A stretch of 64,000 nt of DNA. It comes from Candidatus Microthrix parvicella Bio17-1. Its GTDB lineage: Bacteria > Actinomycetota > Acidimicrobiia > Acidimicrobiales > Microtrichaceae. The position numbers and the translations under genes are program-made. How positions within the stretch are numbered: position 1 is the first letter of the stretch; each line of letters begins with the position of its first letter. The notes beneath the pieces are model-generated. The model did not search any database and had not been told where the DNA came from. It was given only the letters and a program-made list of their open reading frames with translations. The stretch covers positions 744,001-808,000 of the forward strand of contig NZ_AMPG01000002.1 in NCBI RefSeq assembly GCF_000299415.1, written 5' to 3'. Below are positions 58,367 through 64,000 of the stretch, piece by piece.

Positions 58367-58406
58367 TCACGACTTGACTCATCGCGTCGACCCATCCCGC
58401 CGTAGC

Positions 58407-58970
58407 ATGGGGCACATGCAGCTTTCGTCGGTCACCCAATCGGAGATCCGCGTGACTCTGGAACTCGCATTCCAGCTGGCCAACCGGGCGACCGACGACA
58501 CGCTCGACATTCGCCAGACCCTGCTCGACGACGGGTTCAGCCGCGCTGCCACCGCATCGTCGGCGTCGATCCATCGGGTCGGTAGGCGGTTGGCCCAGCT
58601 GACGCCCCTGCTTCGAGAGTTGCACGCCATGACCACCCTGGATGCCGCCGCCCGCATCAACGAGGAGCTCACCGAACTGCCCATCGCACCGGCAATCGTC
58701 GAACACGACGGCGTCCCCGCCCACATTCACTGGACACCCAACACCGCCACCTTCGACGACCAGGTCATCACCGACATCGTCATCGCGTTGGCTCAGGAGG
58801 TGTGCGAGCACGGCACCGCCCGATTTGGTCGATGCGACGCCGAGGGTTGCGACGACCTGTTCTATGACGCCACCCGCAACCGCTCCCGGCGGTTCTGCGA
58901 CGACCCGCGCTGCGCCAGCCGCACCCACACCGCCGATCATCGGGCCCGCCGCAAGGCCGGGGCGCCTTGA
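58407..58970 (+). CDS. CGNR zinc-finger (ABATE-like) regulator
   Basis: A 187-residue protein of the ABATE/CGNR group, likely a transcriptional regulator. The C-terminal zinc finger has the pattern CDAEGCDDLFYDATRNRSRRFC followed by CASRTHTADHRARR; the family's CGNR signature is CASR here. The N-terminal helical domain would sense a ligand. The start is ATG 58407 or 58416. Divergent from the SWEET-type transporter, which it may control. Confidence 0.82.
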   Translation: MGHMQLSSVTQSEIRVTLELAFQLANRATDDTLDIRQTLLDDGFSRAATASSASIHRVGRRLAQLTPLLRELHAMTTLDAAARINEELTELPIAPAIVEHDGVPAHIHWTPNTATFDDQVITDIVIALAQEVCEHGTARFGRCDAEGCDDLFYDATRNRSRRFCDDPRCASRTHTADHRARRKAGAP

Positions 58971-59154
58971 ACCAACCTCCGCGGTCCGCCCTCAGGTAGG
59001 GCATCGGGTTTCAGTGGTCCATGACTTCAGGACTCCGGTTTTGGGGACGGTACCGAGGCACGGCGAGCTACGTTCCTGCCATGAAGAAGCCGATCTCAGC
59101 GATGACGCCGTCCAACCAACTCCGCGAACCCGCCCCTCTGGCGCGGGGCCTCTG

Positions 59155-61389
59155 ATGGCCGTCCTGCTCAACGACATCGTGGCAACGCGAGGCGACGAAC
59201 CGGCCATCGTAGATGGCCGGGGCACCCGCACCTGGGTCCAACTCAACGAGCGGGTCGAACGTCTGGTGCACGCCCTTCGTGATCGCGGCCTCAACTCGGG
59301 CGACTGCGTGATGGCCATGCTGGGCAACCAGGCCGAGGCCATCGAGGTCGCGCTCGCCTGCGCCCACGGGGGCTGGCTGCTCGTCCCGGTGAACTGGCAC
59401 TGGGTGGCCGACGAGGTCGCCTACGTGCTGGGCGACACCGATGCGGCGGCCGTCGTGGTCGATGCCCGCTGGGTCGAAGTGGTGACCGCTGCCCTCGCCC
59501 TTGCGGGCGCCACCGAAGCAGCGTTGCCCTCGGTGCGCCTGCCGTCGGTGCGCGTCCTGGTCGACGGCCCGGACGGGCACGGTGCCGATGACCCGCCCGA
59601 TGGGTTCGAGGGATACGAGGAGCTCGTCGCCTCGGGCGTTCCAGGCGAAATCGCCGACGCCGAACGGGGCGGCCCGATGTTTTACACCTCGGGCACGACC
59701 GGGCGCCCCAAAGGTGTGCGATCGGTGCTGGGCACGGTCGGCGGGCCCCCCGAGGTGCTCACCCTGATCGCCCACTCGCTGGCACCCGCGATGGAGCTGC
59801 GGATCACGAGCGCCTCTGATCAACAAGCGGTCCAGGCCATTTGTGGCCCCATCTACCACTCCGCGCAATGGGTGTTCGCCCACTTCTCGCTGTTGTGCGG
59901 CAACGCCGTCGTGCTCCAACACCGCTTCGATCCGGACGAACTGTTGTCGTTGATCGACGAGCACCAGGTGACCAACATCCATCTGGTCCCAACCCAAATG
60001 ATGCGGCTGCTGGACCTTGACGATGAGCGCTGGGCCGCGTTCTCAGGTGACTCGTTGCGTTCGGTCATCCACGGCGCCGCCGCCTGCCCGCCCCAGACAA
60101 AGCGCGACCTCATCGATGCCCTCGGTCCCATCGTCACCGAGTACTACGGGGGCACGGAGGGCGGGTTCATCTCCGTGATCACCTCCGACGAGTGGCTGGA
60201 ACGACCAGGCAGCGTCGGCAAGCCGTTACCCAGCTTCGAGCTTGCCCTGCTCGACGACCTGGGCGAGCCGGTGCCCCAGGGCCAACCCGGGCAGGTCTGG
60301 TTTCGCAGCCTGCTGGGCAGCGACTTCGAGTACCACAACGCACCGGACAAGACGGCCTCGGCGCACCGCAACGGTTTTGGGACGTTGGGCGATGTCGGCT
60401 ACCTGGACGACGAGGGTTACCTCTTCCTGTCCGGCCGCACCATCGACATGATCGTGTCGGGAGGCGTCAACATCTACCCGGCCGAGATCGAGGCGGTGTT
60501 GGCCGACCACCCGGCGATCTCAGACGTCGCCGTGTTCGCCGTGCCCCATGCCGAGATGGGCGAGTCGGTACACGCCGCCGTTTCGCTGGCCGAAGGCCTC
60601 GCTTGGGACGAGGCGTTGGAGGCCGACGTGGTGGCCTGGTGTCGAGAACGAATGGCCGGCTATAAGTGCCCCCGCAGCTTCGAGGTGCACGACGAGCTTC
60701 CCCGCTCGGCCGCAGGCAAGCTGCTGAAGTCGCCGCTGCGCAAGCCGTGGTGGCCGGATACCCCCGCCCAGACCCCGACCCAATACTGGGAGGCCCGCTA
60801 CCTCGACCGCCCACAGGTGTGGAGCGGCAAGGTGAACCCGGTGCTGGCGGCCGAGGCGGCGGGCCGGCATCCCGGCACGGCCCTCGACCTTGGTTGCGGC
60901 GAGGGCGGCGACGCCCTGTGGCTGGCCGAGCGGGGCTGGACCGTGACCGCCGTCGATATCTCACAGACCGCACTCGACCGAGGCGCCGCCCAGGCCGCTG
61001 AACGTGGCCTTTCAACGAGCATCGTCTGGCAGCGACACGAGCTGGGATCGTCGTTTCCGACAGGGGAGTACGACCTGGTGTCAGCCCAGTTCCTCCACTC
61101 CCAAGTGGCATTGGCACGCGCCGAGATCCTTCAGCAGGCGATGGGTGCGGTGGCGCCCGGGGGCACGCTGCTGATCGTCAGCCACGCCGAGTTTCCGCCG
61201 TGGGCCGACGTGGCAGACGACGCTCCGGCGATGCCATCACCCGACGACGAACTCGCCGACCTGAGCGTTGATCGGGCCCGGTGGGAGGTGCAGCGCTGCG
61301 AGACCGCAGCGCGCCTGGCAACCGGCCCAGGAGGCCAGGAGGCCACCCTGGTGGACGGCATCATCAAGCTTCGGCGCCTCGACGCCTGA
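59155..61389 (+). CDS. Acyl-CoA synthetase fused to an SAM-dependent methyltransferase
   Basis: A 744-residue two-domain enzyme. Residues 1-530 form an adenylating acyl-CoA synthetase: phosphate loop FYTSGTTGRPKG at 176-187, TEYYGGTEGG, hinge YLFLSGRTIDMIVSGG and catalytic Lys521 in SAAGKLLKS. Residues 543-744 are a class I methyltransferase with motif I ALDLGCGEGG at 575-584 and VTAVDIS. The frame is continuous across the junction. ATG 59155 follows a 24-codon upstream frame ending TGATG. A function linking CoA-ester formation to methylation is inference. Confidence 0.88.
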   Translation: MAVLLNDIVATRGDEPAIVDGRGTRTWVQLNERVERLVHALRDRGLNSGDCVMAMLGNQAEAIEVALACAHGGWLLVPVNWHWVADEVAYVLGDTDAAAVVVDARWVEVVTAALALAGATEAALPSVRLPSVRVLVDGPDGHGADDPPDGFEGYEELVASGVPGEIADAERGGPMFYTSGTTGRPKGVRSVLGTVGGPPEVLTLIAHSLAPAMELRITSASDQQAVQAICGPIYHSAQWVFAHFSLLCGNAVVLQHRFDPDELLSLIDEHQVTNIHLVPTQMMRLLDLDDERWAAFSGDSLRSVIHGAAACPPQTKRDLIDALGPIVTEYYGGTEGGFISVITSDEWLERPGSVGKPLPSFELALLDDLGEPVPQGQPGQVWFRSLLGSDFEYHNAPDKTASAHRNGFGTLGDVGYLDDEGYLFLSGRTIDMIVSGGVNIYPAEIEAVLADHPAISDVAVFAVPHAEMGESVHAAVSLAEGLAWDEALEADVVAWCRERMAGYKCPRSFEVHDELPRSAAGKLLKSPLRKPWWPDTPAQTPTQYWEARYLDRPQVWSGKVNPVLAAEAAGRHPGTALDLGCGEGGDALWLAERGWTVTAVDISQTALDRGAAQAAERGLSTSIVWQRHELGSSFPTGEYDLVSAQFLHSQVALARAEILQQAMGAVAPGGTLLIVSHAEFPPWADVADDAPAMPSPDDELADLSVDRARWEVQRCETAARLATGPGGQEATLVDGIIKLRRLDA

Positions 61390-61404
61390 GCTCAACGGTT
61401 GAGC
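61390..61404. repeat. 15-bp palindrome after the fusion gene
   Basis: GCTCAACGGTTGAGC (7-bp arms around one base) begins right after the stop codon at 61387-61389. It is too tight to be a normal terminator hairpin and may be an operator or a fortuitous palindrome. The rest of 61405-61648 shows nothing else I can support. Confidence 0.35.
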
Positions 61405-61648
61405 CGGCAGGTCATGGCCAGACCCTCATCGCATCTGCGAGCTCTTCACGGCCTCGAAGCGCTCTTTGATCCGGACTGCTGACGGAAATGGAGGGACGCA
61501 ACGGTTCACAACTGGTGACCGCCGGGCGAAACCCTCCCCGGCGCCACCTTGCCGAGAGCCGCCGATGGTCGAGGGCCCGATGTGGCGGCGGCATTGCCAC
61601 GGTGGCCAGGCCCGATCACGGGGCCCGGCCACCGCAACGACCTGCTGA

Positions 61649-61774
61649 CTAGCCCTTCTTCTTGCCCTTGCCCTTCTTGCCCTTCTTGCCCTTCTTGGCC
61701 TTGGCGTCGGCCTTGCCCTTGCTGTTCTTCTTGCCCTTGCTGTTCTTCTTGCCCTTGCTCTTGGACTTACTCAT
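61649..61774 (-). CDS. 41-residue lysine-rich miniprotein
   Basis: A short basic protein: 41 residues, over half lysine, the rest mostly Gly, Ser, Asn and Ala (for example MSKSKSKGKKNSKGKKN). The ribosome-binding site GGGAGGAGG lies 6 nt upstream of ATG 61774, stronger than for most genes here, so translation is likely. The middle consists of 2.7 copies of an 18-bp repeat (SKGKKN unit). It resembles the basic tails of histone-like or ribosomal proteins and may bind nucleic acid; no family match can be claimed. It lies 82 nt downstream of tRNA-Leu on the same strand. Confidence 0.7.
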   Translation of the reverse strand: MSKSKSKGKKNSKGKKNSKGKADAKAKKGKKGKKGKGKKKG

Positions 61775-61855
61775 GGTCAGCCTCCTCCCGTATGTCGTGG
61801 TTGAAGCTCACCATAGGCCGCAGCCCCGAAGAATTCCCTCAAACGTGATCCAGCG

Positions 61856-61941
61856 TGCCCGGGGCGGGATTCGAACCCGCACGGAGAGTGAACTCCCAGG
61901 GGGTTTAAGCCCCCTGCGTCTGCCAGTTTCGCCACCCGGGC
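61856..61941 (-). tRNA. tRNA-Leu (anticodon TAA)
   Basis: 86-nt class II tRNA: acceptor GCCCGGG pairs with CCCGGGC, anticodon stem GGGGG with loop CTTAAAC (anticodon TAA, leucine), a long variable arm GGGAGTTCACTCTCC and the T arm CGGGT-TCGAATC-CCGCC. No encoded CCA. The large variable arm confirms leucine identity. Confidence 0.93.
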
Positions 61942-61950
61942 CGGTCCACC

Positions 61951-61978
61951 AACGTACCGCCCAACCCGATGGCACCAA
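61951..61978 (-). promoter_or_regulatory. Candidate tRNA-Leu promoter
   Basis: On the minus strand, TTGGTG (61973-61978) and TACGTT (61951-61956) are separated by 16 nt and end 9 nt before the tRNA 5' end, close to the consensus for a housekeeping promoter. Confidence 0.4.
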
Positions 61979-62032
61979 GCGTCCGTGGCCAGATACTGCG
62001 TGCCTGCACAGATGTTGCCCCCGTCGACACCA

Positions 62033-62359
62033 TCAGGCGGCCAGACGCTCGACCTCATGCCCGACGGCGGCCGACCAGAGCACCCGACGCCAGTGGGCGG
62101 CCGCAGTTGCATCGAGCCGGTTGACCGCCAGCACCCCATCGATGAGGTCGGCGCACACCGCAGCCTCCGGGCGGCCCCCCAGGCGGACGGCCACCACCGG
62201 GCTGCCGTCGGGACGCCGCTTGAGGGTGCGGTCGAGCCCCGGCGTGGCCGGCGGGCTGCGGAAGACGGGTACGGCCAGGCCGCCGTTGCGGGCGGCCGCC
62301 GCCACACGACGGCTGGTTCGGGCGAAATCGAGCGAGGACACGTTCACGAGGGTCATCAT
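62033..62359 (-). CDS. Hypothetical protein
   Basis: Not recognised. A 108-residue basic protein (many Arg) with a conserved-looking core TLKRRPDGSPVVAVRLGGRP and a C-terminal LAVNRLDATAAAHWRRVLWSAA. No membrane segment. Short actinobacterial proteins with a similar end exist, but I cannot name the family. Start at ATG 62359 or 62356; longer readings are Pro/Arg-rich shadow. Confidence 0.55.
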   Translation of the reverse strand: MMTLVNVSSLDFARTSRRVAAAARNGGLAVPVFRSPPATPGLDRTLKRRPDGSPVVAVRLGGRPEAAVCADLIDGVLAVNRLDATAAAHWRRVLWSAAVGHEVERLAA

Positions 62360-62457
62360 GGCGACCCGCTGTGACAGTGAGCCGTCGACGCACGATCCGG
62401 TAGCCGATCCTTCAGGGCCGAGTACCCGCCGAGGGGCCTCGCCGGTAGCGTGGGGCG

Positions 62458-63198
62458 ATGGTCTCGCCACCTCCCCCGCTCCTCGACGACCCCGAGCCCA
62501 ACACCGCGCCCTCGGAAGCCGCCACGGAGCCTGAGGCCGCGGAGCCTGAGGCCACGGAGCCTGAGGCCACGGGGGCGGATGCCGCAGCCGGGCGAGCGTT
62601 GGACTGGCTGAACCGGCAGGGGGGCTGGCTGGCCGCAATCCTGCTGGTGGGGCTGATCGCCGGCCTGGTCGGTCACAGCATCGGCGAACCCTCCCACCCT
62701 GCGGCCGATTCGGTCGACGTCGGTTTCCTCCAGGACATGTACCACCACCACGATCAGGCCGTGGAGATGAGCCTGATCATGGCTGCGGACGCGTCCAACA
62801 AAATCGTGCGGGGCGAAGCCCAGGAAATCGTCATCCAGCAGCGCTTCGAGCAGGGCGCCATGGCGGCGTGGTTGGGCGAGTGGGGCCACGACCTGGGGGA
62901 GCTCGACCGAACCGCCATGACGTGGATGAAAACACCCACCCCGATCGACCAGATGGACGGCATGCAGAGCCCCCAGCAAATGGCGGCGCTCCGAGCCGCC
63001 ACAGGCACCGAGAAGGACATCCTCTTTCTCCAGATGATGAACGATCACCACCGGGGCGGCATCCACATGGCGGACTATGCGGCCGCCAGAGCCGCCGATC
63101 CACGAGTACGAAACCAGGCCAAGATCATGGCTCGCAACCAGAGCATGGAGATCGCCGAGATGAACGGCATGATCTCCCGGCTACAGCGCTTGAACTGA
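62458..63198 (+). CDS. DUF305 family membrane protein
   Basis: A 246-residue protein with an Ala/Glu/Pro-rich N-terminus built on tandem 15-bp repeats (EPEAT), one membrane helix (GWLAAILLVGLIAGLVG) and an outer domain of DUF305 type. Motifs MYHHHDQAVEMS and MNDHHRGGIHMAD supply paired histidines and methionines suited to metal binding. DUF305 proteins are often near copper functions. No other metal gene is nearby. Starts at ATG 62458. Confidence 0.85.
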   Translation: MVSPPPPLLDDPEPNTAPSEAATEPEAAEPEATEPEATGADAAAGRALDWLNRQGGWLAAILLVGLIAGLVGHSIGEPSHPAADSVDVGFLQDMYHHHDQAVEMSLIMAADASNKIVRGEAQEIVIQQRFEQGAMAAWLGEWGHDLGELDRTAMTWMKTPTPIDQMDGMQSPQQMAALRAATGTEKDILFLQMMNDHHRGGIHMADYAAARAADPRVRNQAKIMARNQSMEIAEMNGMISRLQRLN

Positions 63199-63350
63199 CA
63201 CCGGACAAACCCCCGGGGCACACGGTGGACACCACAGCAGCCCAATCCCCGCCGGACGGCTGCGCATCGGGCATGATTTCCGGGCGTGAACGTTTCGTCC
63301 CGCCTTCAACCCCCCGGACCCTGACCCAGATGCCAATTCCCCGGAAGCTC

Positions 63351-64000
63351 ATGGTGAGAAATCCACCCGCCGACGGGGCGCCGGCCGCTGTGCAACCCGC
63401 ACGACGTTCGATGCTGCCCCTCTTGGCCGTGGCGGGGGCGCTGCTCGTCGCCGGGTCGTGCTCGGGCCGCGAGGTGAGGGTGGAGCGGGTGGATCGCGAG
63501 GTTCAATTGGACGCCGACGGCCAGGTCGTTGGCTCAACTGCCAGTTCCACCACGTTCGTCACCGACACGACCGCAGGGCGTCCGACCCGCACCACAGCCA
63601 CCACAACCACCGCGAAACGACGCACCCCGGCACTCACCGTTGCGACCGCCCAGAACGGAAGTGCGGCCATCGACTGTGGTGACGGGGCGAGCATCGTCAC
63701 CCTCAGCAACGGGGCAGGAAGCCTCGATGCCGCCGACGGTTCGACCACAAAGGTCGCCCTGGAGGGCACCGCCCTGCTGGACGACCTCGACGGCGACGGT
63801 GCCGATGACCTGGTCGCCGCCTATCGATGCGCCGATGGACGGCGCCAGGTGGCGCTCTCGGCCAGCCTGTGGCACGGACCCCCGCCAGCGGCCCCCACCG
63901 CGGCGAAGCCCACGAGGTCCGCCGTTGCGACCGACCCGGTCGAGGGCGGGTCGACGGTGACCCTGGCAACCGGGGCCAACGGCCGACAGGTGGAACTCTC
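63351..64000 (+). CDS. Lipoprotein, truncated at the window end
   Basis: Open to the right edge: 216 residues visible. A signal peptide (SMLPLLAVAGALLVAGSC) ends in a lipobox AGSC, so it should be membrane-anchored outside. A low-complexity Thr-rich stretch (RTTATTTTAKRRTP) follows, then a beta-rich part with a calcium-binding-like DLDGDGADDLVAAY repeat. Start at ATG 63351 (ATG 63330 also in frame). Function unknown; the FG-GAP-like segment suggests a beta-propeller adhesin, which is inference. Confidence 0.7.
   Translation, partial: MVRNPPADGAPAAVQPARRSMLPLLAVAGALLVAGSCSGREVRVERVDREVQLDADGQVVGSTASSTTFVTDTTAGRPTRTTATTTTAKRRTPALTVATAQNGSAAIDCGDGASIVTLSNGAGSLDAADGSTTKVALEGTALLDDLDGDGADDLVAAYRCADGRRQVALSASLWHGPPPAAPTAAKPTRSAVATDPVEGGSTVTLATGANGRQVEL

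Noticed and set aside
61649-61774. Repeated CTTGCCCTT pattern at first taken for a CRISPR-like or satellite repeat.
   Set aside because: It is the codon pattern of the lysine-rich miniprotein, with no spacers.

Overview
The window is high-GC, gene-dense actinobacterial chromosome. The gene content and order (lysA, hom, thrC, apgM-like, rho, rpmE, prfA, prmC, sua5, then rpiB, glyA, wecA and an atp operon with extra b-type subunit) fit Acidimicrobiia, for example Microthrix or Ilumatobacter relatives. That placement is inference from gene content; there is no rRNA here. Many genes start with GTG, several neighbours overlap by 4 nt, and most housekeeping genes lie on the minus strand.

Layout. 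1-2.4 kb: a polyphosphate kinase 2, a hypothetical protein and a metallo-beta-lactamase-fold hydrolase. 2.5-11.2 kb: a complete F1Fo ATP synthase operon on the minus strand (atpZ-like, atpI-like, B, E, two b-type subunits, H, A, G, D, C), ending at a 14-bp hairpin. 11.4-17.3 kb: a branched-chain-amino-acid-type ABC transporter (lipoprotein receptor, fused LivH-LivM permease, LivG, LivF, small membrane protein). It is divergent from an amidohydrolase and two tandem alpha/beta hydrolases, the first of which is broken; a 15-bp palindrome lies in the shared intergenic region. 21-39.6 kb: the conserved block wecA, glyA, rpiB, thiolase-like, PF10118 protein, cNMP-binding protein, sua5, prmC, prfA, rpmE, rho, apgM-like, thrC, hom, lysA, which joins threonine and lysine synthesis to translation termination and RNA termination.

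40.5-45.7 kb is an accessory island beside tRNA-Arg(CCG). It holds a duplicated tRNA 3' end, a HIRAN-domain pseudogene, a second tRNA 3' remnant, a Fic protein with repeated operator-like boxes, an RCC1-repeat fragment, and an intact ISL3-family insertion sequence with 22-bp inverted repeats and an 8-bp target duplication. 45.8-64 kb is mixed chromosome: SDR/TetR pair, rRNA methyltransferase, zinc-protease-like protein, two SpoU methyltransferases around panD, an aminotransferase, a luciferase-like oxidoreductase, a DNA methyltransferase, a PQ-loop transporter divergent from a CGNR-type regulator, an acyl-CoA-synthetase/methyltransferase fusion, a 41-residue lysine-rich protein, tRNA-Leu(TAA), a DUF305 protein and a lipoprotein cut by the window end.

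Most notable: a Rho factor whose Walker A lysine is replaced by alanine; a phosphoglycerate-mutase-like protein in the place normally held by homoserine kinase; the ligase-methyltransferase fusion; a phase-shifting 8-bp repeat in the HIRAN pseudogene; and the lysine-rich miniprotein downstream of tRNA-Leu.
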